A DNA stretch of 64,000 nucleotides from CALZJC01 sp963781065 (GTDB lineage Bacteria > Acidobacteriota > Thermoanaerobaculia > Multivoradales > JAHEKO01). Below are positions 18,931 through 27,031 of this stretch, piece by piece. The translations under genes were made by a program, and so were the position numbers. Within the stretch, counting starts at the first letter, position 1; every line of letters starts with the position of its first letter. The stretch spans positions 1-64,000 of the forward strand of contig CAWAET010000006.1 in NCBI GenBank assembly GCA_963781065.1, written 5' to 3'. The notes under the pieces were generated by a model. The model was not told the origin of the DNA. It saw only the letters and a program-made list of their open reading frames with translations, and searched no databases.

Positions 18931-20412
18931 ATGGCACTGGAACAGAAACTGCAGCTCCGACTGGCCCAGAAGCTGGTCATGACGCCGTCGCTGCAGCAGG
19001 CGATCAAGCTGCTGCAGATGACTCGCATGGAGCTGCAGGGAGTGCTCACCCAGGAGCTGGTGGAGAACCCGCTGCTGGAGGAGACCGACGAGACCTTCGA
19101 GAACGAGGCCGCCGACGGTGAGACCGAGGCCGAAGCCGAAGCCGAACAGGCGAAGAAGGACGAGGAGAAGGCCGAAGAGCTCGACCATCAGGAGTCGATG
19201 GACGACATCGATCTCGAGGCCTACTTCAACGACTACTGGGAGGGATCCACCGGGCCCTCGATGCAGGAGATCCGCCAGGCGCCGCCGATCGAGAACACGC
19301 TGACCCGCGAGCCCGACCTCTACGATCACCTGCTCTGGCAGCTGCACATGACCGACCTGCCGGCGCGGCAGCGCGAGATCGCCGAGTCGATCATCGGCAA
19401 TCTCGACCCGGACGGATTCCTGGTCGCCTCGCTCGAAGAGATCCGCGGCATGGGCGACGGCCTGGACGGCCACGAGCCCTACCGCACGGAGGAGGTGGAG
19501 GAGGCGCTGGCGCTGGTGCGCGGTTTCGACCCGCCGGGCATCGCCTGCCGCGACCTGCGCGAGAGCCTGCTGCTGCAGCTCGACGCGCGCGACGAGCCGG
19601 CGGAGTCGCTGACCCGGCGGGTGGTGGAGGAGTGCTGGGACCTGTTCCTGCGGCGCCAGTTCGCGGCCATCGCCAAGCGGTTCGGCATCGAGCTGGGCTT
19701 GCTCGAGCCGGTGGTCGAGGCGGTCAAGGCGCTCGAGACCCGGCCGGGACGGAAGTTCACCACCGAGCGCACCCACTACGTCGAGCCGGACGTCCACGTC
19801 ATCAAGATGCGCGACAAGTTCGTCATCCAGCTCAACGACGACGGCATGCCGCGGCTGCGGATCAGCAAGGCCTACCGCCAGATGCTGCAGAAGATGCGCT
19901 TCGACGGCCGGCAGGCCGACGCCCGCCAGTTCCTCAAAGAGAAGATGCGCTCGGCGATCTGGCTGATCAAGAGCATCGACCAGCGCCAGCGCACCATCTA
20001 CAAGGTGGCCGACTCGATCGTTCGCCAGCAGCGCGAGTTTCTCGAGCGCGGTATCGAGCACCTGCGGCCGATGGTGCTGCGCGACGTCGCCGACGACATC
20101 GGCATGCACGAATCGACCGTCAGCCGCGTGGTCTCGAACAAGTACATCCACACGCCGCGCGGCCTGTTTCCGATGAAGTTCTTCTTTCACAGCGGCATCG
20201 ACCGCGAGTACGGCGGCGACATCTCTTCGCTGACGGTGAAGCGGCGCATCGAGCAGCTCATCGACAGCGAGGACCCGAAGCGGCCCCTGTCCGACAGCGG
20301 CCTGACCGAAGCGCTCAAGCGCGAGGGCATCAACATCGCGCGGCGCACGGTGGCCAAGTACCGGGACGAGCTCGGTGTACCGTCGTCGACCGCTCGCAAG
20401 CAGATCTTTTGA
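18931..20412 (+). CDS. rpoN: RNA polymerase sigma-54 factor
   Basis: The 493-residue protein has the three sigma-54 regions. Region I is Gln/Leu rich (LQLRLAQKLVMTPSLQQAIK, then LLQMTRMELQGVL). An acidic region II spans residues 55-100. The core-binding and DNA-binding region III follows with a helix-turn-helix (IGMHESTVSRVVSNKY). The C-terminal RpoN box reads ARRTVAKYRDELG. Sigma-54 needs AAA+ enhancer-binding proteins, none of which is in the window. It heads the rpoN-hpf-ptsN-hprK-rapZ group found in many Gram-negatives. Confidence 0.96.
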   Translation: MALEQKLQLRLAQKLVMTPSLQQAIKLLQMTRMELQGVLTQELVENPLLEETDETFENEAADGETEAEAEAEQAKKDEEKAEELDHQESMDDIDLEAYFNDYWEGSTGPSMQEIRQAPPIENTLTREPDLYDHLLWQLHMTDLPARQREIAESIIGNLDPDGFLVASLEEIRGMGDGLDGHEPYRTEEVEEALALVRGFDPPGIACRDLRESLLLQLDARDEPAESLTRRVVEECWDLFLRRQFAAIAKRFGIELGLLEPVVEAVKALETRPGRKFTTERTHYVEPDVHVIKMRDKFVIQLNDDGMPRLRISKAYRQMLQKMRFDGRQADARQFLKEKMRSAIWLIKSIDQRQRTIYKVADSIVRQQREFLERGIEHLRPMVLRDVADDIGMHESTVSRVVSNKYIHTPRGLFPMKFFFHSGIDREYGGDISSLTVKRRIEQLIDSEDPKRPLSDSGLTEALKREGINIARRTVAKYRDELGVPSSTARKQIF

Positions 20413-20475
20413 GCTTGCAAGACGGCAGCCAGAACACGCTCGACGATCGATGCCACCCAACCAGGGAGGAGAGCG

Positions 20476-21018
20476 ATGCAGATCGACTACGTTTCCCGTA
20501 ACTTCGACCTCGACGACGCGATGCGAGAGTACGTCGCGTCCAAGCTGGAGAAGCTGGGCCGCTTCCTCGACGAGCCGGTCGAGATGAGAGTGACCCTGGT
20601 ACAGGAGAAGTATCGCCAGATCGCTGAGCTGAACGTTGCCCATCGCCACGGCCATCTCCAGGCCGCCGGCGAGACCGAGCACATGCGCGACAGTGTCAAC
20701 CAGGTGGTCGACAGGATCGAGAAGCAGGCGCGCCGTTCGCGCAAGAAGTTCATGGACAAGCGGCGCAAGGCCGATCGGGACAACGGCCTGCACCAGTGGC
20801 CGGTGGATGTCCTCGAACGGGGCAGCGTCGGCGACAGCCTGCCGCGGATCATCAAGAGCAGCACGCTGAACATCAAGCCGATGGGTCTCGAGGAGGCGGC
20901 GCTGCAGCTGGAGGGCGCCAACAACGACTTCGTCGTTTTCCGCGACACCCGTACCGACCGGGTGTGCGTGCTGTACAAGCGGCGGGACCAGAACTACGGA
21001 TTGATCTCGCCCGACTGA
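20476..21018 (+). CDS. hpf: Long-form ribosome hibernation promoting factor
   Basis: The 180-residue protein has an N-terminal S30AE/YfiA domain (residues 1-100: MQIDYVSRNFDLDDAMREYV, KLEKLGRFLDEP) that binds the 30S decoding site. A C-terminal dimerisation domain (about 120-178: IIKSSTLNIKPMGLEEAALQ and FVVFRDTRTDRVCVLYKRRD) makes it the long form, able to pair 70S ribosomes into 100S dimers. A strong GGAGGAG site precedes the ATG at 20476. Position after rpoN is the classical one. Confidence 0.95.
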   Translation: MQIDYVSRNFDLDDAMREYVASKLEKLGRFLDEPVEMRVTLVQEKYRQIAELNVAHRHGHLQAAGETEHMRDSVNQVVDRIEKQARRSRKKFMDKRRKADRDNGLHQWPVDVLERGSVGDSLPRIIKSSTLNIKPMGLEEAALQLEGANNDFVVFRDTRTDRVCVLYKRRDQNYGLISPD

Positions 21019-21054
21019 CGCCGGCACCGCGCCGGCGCTCGAGGACAAGTAGCC

Positions 21055-21513
21055 ATGCTTCTCAGCGCACTCACGCGCCCCGACCTGATCTTCGTCGACC
21101 TGCCCGGGGCGGACGGGCCCACCGTTCTTCGCGCCTTCGCCGAGCGCGTTGTCGAGGCGGGCGTCGTGGACGACGCCGACCTGCTCTACCGCCGGCTGCT
21201 CGAGCGCGAGAAGCTGGGCAGCACCGCGCTGGGGCACGGCGTCGCGGTGCCGCACTGCAAGATCGAGGGTCTGCGCGAGGTGGTCGTGGCGGTCGGGCTG
21301 TTTCGCAAGGGGATCGACTTCGAAGCGACCGACGGCGAGCCGGTGCGGCTGCTGTTCCTGGTTGTCTCGCCCAGCGCCTCGCCGGCCGCGCACCTGCAGT
21401 CGCTGGCGGCGATCTCCCGCTGGGTCCGTGGCGACCACCACGTCGAGCGGGTGCTCGCTCTGGCGGACCCGCAGGCGATCTTCGACCTGCTCGACAAGCA
21501 GGGCGAGGCGTAG
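21055..21513 (+). CDS. ptsN: PTS EIIA-Ntr family regulatory protein
   Basis: The 152-residue protein has the fructose/nitrogen-type EIIA fold. The phospho-acceptor His is present in GVAVPHCKIEGL (about residue 66), followed by FRKGIDFEATDGEPVRLLF and AAHLQSLAAISRW. It accepts phosphate from HPr and normally regulates other proteins (potassium transport, sensor kinases) rather than a sugar. Nine bases separate it from hprK. No EIIB or EIIC component is seen anywhere in the window, so a regulatory role is likely. Confidence 0.9.
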   Translation: MLLSALTRPDLIFVDLPGADGPTVLRAFAERVVEAGVVDDADLLYRRLLEREKLGSTALGHGVAVPHCKIEGLREVVVAVGLFRKGIDFEATDGEPVRLLFLVVSPSASPAAHLQSLAAISRWVRGDHHVERVLALADPQAIFDLLDKQGEA

Positions 21514-21522
21514 GGAGCGACC

Positions 21523-22476
21523 GTGTCGGACAGCGCCGTTGTCGAGGTTCGCGAGCTGCTGGGGGACGAGCTCTCCGATCTCGAGATCCGTGTGGTCTGC
21601 GGCGCGAGCCGGCTTGGCAATGCCATTACGAATCCGCGGGTCCAGAAGCCCGGCCTGGCCTTCGCCGGCTACTACGAGTACATCAAGCCGGGCCGGGTGC
21701 AGATCATCGGCGAGAGCGAGACCGCGTTTCTGACCCGGCTGCCGCTGGAGGTGCGCCGGGAGCGGTTTCGCAACATCATCGCGCTCGACATCCCGGTGTT
21801 CATCATCACCAAGGGCCTCGAGCCGGAGCCGGAGCTGCTCGCCCGCTGTCGCGAGATCGAGCTGCCGGTGTTGTCGTCGACCGCGCTCTCGTCGTCGGTG
21901 ATCAAGCGGATCAGCTACTTCCTGGAAGAGAGCCTGGTGCCGTCGACTCGCGTGCACGGGGTGCTGCTGGACGTCTACGGCCTGGGCGTGCTGCTGATCG
22001 GCTCGAGCGGCGCCGGCAAGAGCGAGGCCGCCCTCGACCTGATCACCCGCGGCCACAGCCTGGTCGCCGACGATCGGGTGTGGATCAAGCGCTATCCCAA
22101 CGGCGAGCTGCTGGGCACATGCGAGGAGCCGCTGCGTCACCACATGGAGCTACGCGGCATCGGCATCATCAACGTGCAGGATCTGTTCGGGCTCGCCGCC
22201 GTTCGCGAGCGCAAGCCGATCGACCTGGTCATCGAGCTCGAGCACTGGGACGAGACCAAGGCCTACGACCGGCTGGGCCTCGACGAGACGGTCCACGAGA
22301 TCCTGGACACGCCCTGTCCGTACCTCAAGCTGCCGGTGGCGCTGGGCCGCAACGTCTCCAATCTGATCGAGATCGCGGTGCGCAACCACGTCCTCAAGCT
22401 CCAGGGGCACAACTCGGCGCGCGAGTTCACCCGAAAGCTGGAAGCGAAGATGGCGCAAGAGAAGCGTAAGGACTAG
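21523..22476 (+). CDS. hprK: HPr kinase/phosphorylase
   Basis: HprK phosphorylates and dephosphorylates HPr on Ser46. The 317-residue protein starts with GTG at 21523. N-terminal domain residues 1-130 are followed by VHGVLLDVYG (His145), the P-loop GSSGAGKS (160-167), and SLVADDRVWIKR. The HprK signature is MELRGIGIINVQDLFG. The HPr of this operon keeps Ser46, so enzyme and substrate match. Co-occurrence with ptsN, rapZ and HPr in one operon indicates a regulatory phosphorelay. Confidence 0.95.
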   Translation: MSDSAVVEVRELLGDELSDLEIRVVCGASRLGNAITNPRVQKPGLAFAGYYEYIKPGRVQIIGESETAFLTRLPLEVRRERFRNIIALDIPVFIITKGLEPEPELLARCREIELPVLSSTALSSSVIKRISYFLEESLVPSTRVHGVLLDVYGLGVLLIGSSGAGKSEAALDLITRGHSLVADDRVWIKRYPNGELLGTCEEPLRHHMELRGIGIINVQDLFGLAAVRERKPIDLVIELEHWDETKAYDRLGLDETVHEILDTPCPYLKLPVALGRNVSNLIEIAVRNHVLKLQGHNSAREFTRKLEAKMAQEKRKD

Positions 22477-22479
22477 GCG

Positions 22480-23367
22480 GTGCTGGACGACCCCAGCAGC
22501 GGCGCCGAGTCCAAGCCCAGGCTGGTGCTGATCACCGGTCTGTCCGGTTCGGGCAAGAGCACGGTCGGCAAGTGCTTCGAAGACCTCGGCTACTACTGCG
22601 TCGACAACCTGCCGCTGCCGCTGCTGCGCAGCTTTCTCGCCGACCCCCTGGTCGAGGGGCACCACCGCATCGCCGTTGTCACCGACGTTCGGGCGCCGGG
22701 GTTCGCCGGCGAGTTCCCGCTGCTGTTCGACGAGATCGACCGCGATCTCGTGGACCCCTTCCTGCTCTTTATCGAGGCCTCCGACGACATCCTCGTGCGC
22801 CGTTTCTCGGAGACCCGCCGGCCCCACCCGCTGGCCGGCACGCGGTCCGTCATCGAGGGCATCCGCGCCGAGCGTGAGCTGATGACCGAGGTCCGCGCCC
22901 GGGCCGACCGCCTGTTGGACTCGAGCGACTGGTCGATCCACGAGCTGCGCGCCCACGTCTACCGGGACTTCGGCGGCGAGGGCGTGCGGCGCCACGGTCT
23001 GGTGGTCTCGCTGGTCAGCTTCGGCTACAAGCACGGCATCCCCGCCGGCGCCGACCTGCTGTTCGACGTCCGCTTCCTGCCCAACCCCTACTTCGTGCCG
23101 GGGCTGCGCGAGAAGACCGGCCGGGACGAGGAGGTGCAGCGCTTCCTCGAAGGCCAGGCCGAGTTCCAGGAGGTGATCGACCGCTTCGCCGACCTGCTGC
23201 TCTATCTGCTGCCGCGATACGCGGGCGAGTTGCGCAGCTACCTGTCGGTCGGGATCGGCTGCACCGGCGGCCGGCACCGCTCGGTGGCGATGGTGGAACG
23301 GCTCGAGGCGCGCCTCGCCGAGGCGGGCTGGAAGGTGCGGGCGAGCCACCGCGACGTCGACCGCTAG
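22480..23367 (+). CDS. rapZ: RapZ family nucleotide-binding regulator
   Basis: This 295-residue protein has a P-loop (ITGLSGSGKST, residues 16-26), the YCVDNLPLPLL motif, the FIEASDDILVRRFSETRR stretch and the C-terminal SVGIGCTGGRHRSVAMVE sequence typical of RapZ/YvcJ. In E. coli RapZ binds the small RNA GlmZ and so controls glucosamine-6-phosphate synthase; in other phyla its target is unknown. It starts with GTG three bases after the hprK stop. Confidence 0.94.
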   Translation: MLDDPSSGAESKPRLVLITGLSGSGKSTVGKCFEDLGYYCVDNLPLPLLRSFLADPLVEGHHRIAVVTDVRAPGFAGEFPLLFDEIDRDLVDPFLLFIEASDDILVRRFSETRRPHPLAGTRSVIEGIRAERELMTEVRARADRLLDSSDWSIHELRAHVYRDFGGEGVRRHGLVVSLVSFGYKHGIPAGADLLFDVRFLPNPYFVPGLREKTGRDEEVQRFLEGQAEFQEVIDRFADLLLYLLPRYAGELRSYLSVGIGCTGGRHRSVAMVERLEARLAEAGWKVRASHRDVDR

Positions 23368-23402
23368 CAGGCCGGTACGATCCCAGCCGGAAGGAGACAG
23401 CG

Positions 23403-23822
23403 ATCGTCACCACCCTCATCGTCAGCCAGGGCGGGCTCGCCAACGAGCTGCTGGCCGCGGCGCGCCGGATCGTCGGCGACGCCTGCCCGATGGCGGCCCT
23501 CAGCCTGGACTGGGAAGACAGCTTCGAGGCGGCCTGCGAGAAGTTGCGGGGCGCCGTGGCCGAGCTGCCGGTCGACAGCGACGGGCTGCTGATCCTCACC
23601 GATATCTACGGCGGCACTCCCAGCAACGTGGCGCTGACCCTGCGCCAGCCGGGCAAGGTCGAGGTCGTCAGCGGCGTCAACCTGCCGATGGTGGTGCGAC
23701 TCGGCTGCCGCGCCGCGCCCGGCATGACGCTCGAGCAGACGGCCGAGTGGATCGGCAGCAAGGCGCGAGCGAGTATCTGCCACGGCGAGGCGCGGCCGAA
23801 CGGACACCATGATCCAGCGTGA
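23403..23822 (+). CDS. EIIA-Man-like PTS protein lacking the phospho-histidine
   Basis: The frame from 23403 gives about 139 residues with the EIIA-Man fold: TTLIVSQGGLANELLAAARR, then LLILTDIYGGTPSNVAL and VVSGVNLPMVVRL. Two features are odd. First, no ATG, GTG or TTG lies between the rapZ stop and the conserved start; the good ribosome site AAGGAG at 23391-23396 is six bases before an ATC codon, so a rare AUC start or an altered base is implied (the first ATG, at 23490, would remove a core strand). Second, the residue that should be the phosphorylated His (SHGG in the family) is Gln (CAG, SQGG). It overlaps the HPr gene. It may act as an unphosphorylatable regulator or be decaying. Confidence 0.75.
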   Translation: MVTTLIVSQGGLANELLAAARRIVGDACPMAALSLDWEDSFEAACEKLRGAVAELPVDSDGLLILTDIYGGTPSNVALTLRQPGKVEVVSGVNLPMVVRLGCRAAPGMTLEQTAEWIGSKARASICHGEARPNGHHDPA

Positions 23823-24078
23823 GCTCGCGGTAATCAACCGGCTTGGGCTGCACGCCCGCGCCGCCGCCAAGCTGGTGCATGCCGCCGGCGCCTTCTCGAG
23901 TCAGATCTACCTCGCCAAGGACGGTGACGAGGTCGACGCCAAGAGCATCCTCGGCATCTTGCTGCTGGCCGCGGCCCAGGGCAGCACGGTGACGATCCGC
24001 TGCGAGGGAGCGGACGAGCAGGAGGCGGTCGAGGCGATCGCCGCCCTCTTCGGCGACCGCTTCGGCGAAGAGGGCTGA
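23809..24078 (+). CDS. ptsH: Phosphocarrier protein HPr
   Basis: The 89-residue HPr has the EI-dependent phosphorylation site His15 (RLGLHARAAAKLV) and the HprK-dependent site Ser46 (VDAKSILGILLLAA). It passes phosphate from EI to EIIA proteins. It overlaps the preceding EIIA-like gene by 14 bases and precedes ptsI by 20 bases, so the three are one translational unit. Both regulatory sites are intact. Confidence 0.95.
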   Translation: MIQRELAVINRLGLHARAAAKLVHAAGAFSSQIYLAKDGDEVDAKSILGILLLAAAQGSTVTIRCEGADEQEAVEAIAALFGDRFGEEG

Positions 24079-24098
24079 CGGGGAAGGGGAGAGAGAAG

Positions 24099-25838
24099 AT
24101 GGAGGAGCTACAGGGGCTCGGAGTCTCCCCGGGCATCGCGTGCGGCCGCGCCGTCTGCCTGGAGACGGCCGCCGACGGGGTCATGCGCATCCCGCTCGAG
24201 CCCGAGGCGGTCGAAGCCGAGGTGGAGCGGCTCGACCGAGCGGTGCAGACGACTCGCGAAGAGCTGGCGGTGACCCGCCGCAAGGCCGAGCAGGTGGTTG
24301 GCGAGGAGCTGGCCTCGGTATTCGATGCCCACACCCTCTTGCTCACCGACCGGGCGCTGCTGGACCGGATCGAGCGACTGATCCGCGAGGAGCGGGTCAA
24401 CGCCGAATGGGCGGTGCACCGAACCGGCGAGGAGCTCGGCGAGCGGTTCCTGGCGATCGACGCGCCGCACCTGCGCGAGCGCTACGAGGACCTGCGCGAC
24501 GTCAGCCGCTATCTGCTCCGCTGCCTGCAGGGCCTCGACCATCACCACGACATCTCCGAGGTCGAGGGCGAGGTCGTGATCGTCGCCCACGACCTGACGC
24601 CGTCGCAGGCGGTGCAGCTCGGCCGGGGCCGGGTGGTGGGCTTCGCCGTCGAGACCGGCGGCCCCACCTCGCACACGGCGATCATCGCCCGCGCGCTGGC
24701 GGTGCCGCTGGTGGCCGGGCTGCCCGGTGTGGTCGGCCGGGTGACGCAGGAGACGCCGGTCCTGGTGGACGGCACCCGCGGCGTCGTGGTCATCGAGCCG
24801 GATGCCGAGCGGCTGCGCCAGTTCGAGCTCGAGTTGCGACGGCGTGAAGAGCGCGACAGCGACCGCGCCGCCACCCGGTTGCTCCCGTGCGAAAGCCTGG
24901 ACGGGGTGCGGATCTCGCTGCTGGCCAACGTCGAGCTGCTCGAGGAGATCGCCCTGGCCCAGCGGTACGGCGCCGAGGGCGTGGGCCTTTACCGCAGCGA
25001 GTTCCTCTACATCGAGCGCACGCCGGAGCTGCCCGATGAAGAGGATCACCTCGATACCTACCGCCGGTTGATCGAGGCGATGAGCCCAGACCCGGTCATC
25101 GTGCGCACGCTGGACCTGGGCGGGCGCAAGCTGGCGCGAGAGGTCTTGCACACCGAAGAGGACAATCCGGTACTGGGCCTGCGCGGGATTCGGCTGACCA
25201 TGGCGCGCCCCGAGATCTTCCGCACCCAGCTGCGCGGCCTGTTCCGTGCCGGCGCCACCGGGCCGCTGTCGATCATGCTGCCGATGGTGACGACGGTGTC
25301 CGAGATCCGCGAGTTCCGCACCTTCGCCGGCGGCATCCTGGACGAGCTGCGCCGGGAGGGCGTTCCCTGCTGCGACAGCTACCGGCTGGGGGCCATGATC
25401 GAGGTGCCCTCGGCCGCCCTCACCGCCGACGCGCTGGTGCGCGAGGTCGACTTCGTCTCGATCGGCACCAACGACCTGATCCAATACGCCCTGGCCGTCG
25501 ACCGCAACAACGAGCACGTCTCGCACCTCTACCGGCCGCTGCATCCGGCGATCCTGAGAATGATACGATTTGTCCTCGACGCCGCGGGCGAGGCCGGCGT
25601 GGAGGTGTCGCTGTGCGGCGAGATGGGGGCGGATGCGGCGGCGGCGGCGCTGCTGGTCGGGATGGGGCTGCGGCGCATCTCGTTGAGCCCGCGGATGATC
25701 CCCGAGGTCAAGACCCGGATCCGCAGAATGAACGTAGAAGAGATGGCCGGTGTCGCCAGCAAATGCCTCGCCTGTGGCACCGCCGAGGAAGTCGAGGACC
25801 TGATGCGCGGTAGCCTACCGGCGCCGGAAGCGGGCTGA
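24099..25838 (+). CDS. ptsI: PTS enzyme I (phosphoenolpyruvate-protein phosphotransferase)
   Basis: Enzyme I takes phosphate from PEP and gives it to HPr. The 579-residue protein has the HPr-binding helical domain, the active-site His in ETGGPTSHTAIIARAL (about residue 191) and the PEP-binding C-terminal barrel. That barrel shows YRSEFLYIERTPELPDEED, GAMIEVPSAAL, VSIGTNDLIQYALAVDRNN and SLCGEMGAD. It closes the PTS segment; a cupin gene starts four bases later. No sugar-specific permease is nearby. Confidence 0.96.
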   Translation: MEELQGLGVSPGIACGRAVCLETAADGVMRIPLEPEAVEAEVERLDRAVQTTREELAVTRRKAEQVVGEELASVFDAHTLLLTDRALLDRIERLIREERVNAEWAVHRTGEELGERFLAIDAPHLRERYEDLRDVSRYLLRCLQGLDHHHDISEVEGEVVIVAHDLTPSQAVQLGRGRVVGFAVETGGPTSHTAIIARALAVPLVAGLPGVVGRVTQETPVLVDGTRGVVVIEPDAERLRQFELELRRREERDSDRAATRLLPCESLDGVRISLLANVELLEEIALAQRYGAEGVGLYRSEFLYIERTPELPDEEDHLDTYRRLIEAMSPDPVIVRTLDLGGRKLAREVLHTEEDNPVLGLRGIRLTMARPEIFRTQLRGLFRAGATGPLSIMLPMVTTVSEIREFRTFAGGILDELRREGVPCCDSYRLGAMIEVPSAALTADALVREVDFVSIGTNDLIQYALAVDRNNEHVSHLYRPLHPAILRMIRFVLDAAGEAGVEVSLCGEMGADAAAAALLVGMGLRRISLSPRMIPEVKTRIRRMNVEEMAGVASKCLACGTAEEVEDLMRGSLPAPEAG

Positions 25839-25842
25839 GACG

Positions 25843-26196
25843 ATGCTGAAGAAGGTCGAGAAAGTCGAGAAGCCCTGGGGCTACGAGTTGATCTACGCCC
25901 ACACGGAGCGCTACGCCGGCAAGATCCTGCACGTCGACCCGGGGCAGGCCCTGTCGCTGCAGTATCACGAGAACAAGGACGAGACCCTCTTCCTGATGGA
26001 GGGCGAATACCGCCTCGTGGTCGAAGAGGCGGGCGAGATGGTCGAGCGCACCGTCCGCGCCGGCGAGGCGTACCACATTCCGCCCGGAACCCGGCACCGG
26101 ATGGTCGCCGGGCCCGAGGGCTGCGACATCCTCGAGGTCTCGACTCCCGAGCTGGGCGACGTCGTGCGGCTCGAAGACCGCTACGGACGTGTCTAG
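25843..26196 (+). CDS. Single-domain cupin protein, phosphomannose-isomerase-like
   Basis: The 117-residue cupin begins KPWGYELIYAHTERYAGKIL, like the C-terminal cupin of mannose-6-phosphate isomerase/GDP-mannose pyrophosphorylase (type II). Metal-ligand positions are seen in SLQYHENKDETLFLMEGEY and AYHIPPGTRHRM. A role in sugar-phosphate isomerisation is possible and would fit the PTS context, but small cupins of this type also include other enzymes. Probably cotranscribed with ptsI. Confidence 0.7.
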   Translation: MLKKVEKVEKPWGYELIYAHTERYAGKILHVDPGQALSLQYHENKDETLFLMEGEYRLVVEEAGEMVERTVRAGEAYHIPPGTRHRMVAGPEGCDILEVSTPELGDVVRLEDRYGRV

Positions 26197-26233
26197 CCTG
26201 CTCCTCGCGCGGCGGCAGGGCAGAACGCCGGAC

Positions 26234-27031
26234 ATGACGCTGTGCGCCCTGGCCGCTCTCGCGGTCGCGGTTGCCGCCTGCGGCAGCCCCCGGCCACCGG
26301 CGGCGCCGCCGCCGAGGACCGTTGCCGGCGCCGAGCCCGGCGAGCCCGAGGTGGCGACACAGGCGGAGCCGGCGCCGCCCGAGCGGCGCGCCGTGCCGGA
26401 GCTCGTGCCGTCACCCCGGGTGGTGATCGAGCCGGCCGAGCCCGAGCCCGCCGGCACCGAGCCCACCCTGGCCGAGGCCGCCCAGCGCGAGCGCGAGCGG
26501 CGCCAGCAAACCGGCCAACCGATCGCCGTGATCACCGACGCCAACCTGAGCGAGCACGCCGTGGGTCAGCTGACCTTCATGGAGGACGAGGCCCCGAAGC
26601 CGGCGGACGCCGCTGCCGCGGGCACGGCCGGCGCGGAGGAGGGGCCCGACGAGCAGTACTGGCGCGAGCGCGTGCGCGAGATCCGCCAGCGCTGGGCCGA
26701 CACGGCGGCGCAGGTTCCGACCCTCGAGGAGAGGGTGGCCGAGCTCCGGCGCCGCTTCTACGAGGCCGACGACGCCTACTATCGCGACACCAGGATCAAG
26801 CCGGCCTGGGACCGCGCCATCGACCTGATCGCCCAGGCCCGGGCCGAGGCCGAGGTCCACCGGGCCGAGCTGGACGCGGCGCTCGAGGAGGGCCGGCGGG
26901 CCGGCGCGCTGCCCGGCTGGCTGCGCGAGGGGATCGAGCTCGAGCCGGAGGCAGCCGAGCCGGAGCGCGCCGGCGCCGAGCCCGGCGAGCCCAGGATCGT
27001 CGAGCCGGTGGAGGGGGGCGGCGGAGCATGA
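26234..27031 (+). CDS. Putative lipoprotein with coiled-coil domain
   Basis: Read from ATG 26234 the protein is 265 residues, with a lipobox signal (LCALAALAVAVAACGSP; Cys about residue 17). Then comes a long Pro/Glu/Ala-rich disordered part and a helical domain near residues 130-220 (YWRERVREIRQRWADTAAQV, LEERVAELRRRFYEADDAYY). It ends in another Glu/Pro-rich tail. The helical core resembles nothing I can name. It overlaps the start of miaB (ATGA), so it is part of the same transcript. Function unknown; an envelope location is inferred. Confidence 0.6.
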   Translation: MTLCALAALAVAVAACGSPRPPAAPPPRTVAGAEPGEPEVATQAEPAPPERRAVPELVPSPRVVIEPAEPEPAGTEPTLAEAAQRERERRQQTGQPIAVITDANLSEHAVGQLTFMEDEAPKPADAAAAGTAGAEEGPDEQYWRERVREIRQRWADTAAQVPTLEERVAELRRRFYEADDAYYRDTRIKPAWDRAIDLIAQARAEAEVHRAELDAALEEGRRAGALPGWLREGIELEPEAAEPERAGAEPGEPRIVEPVEGGGGA

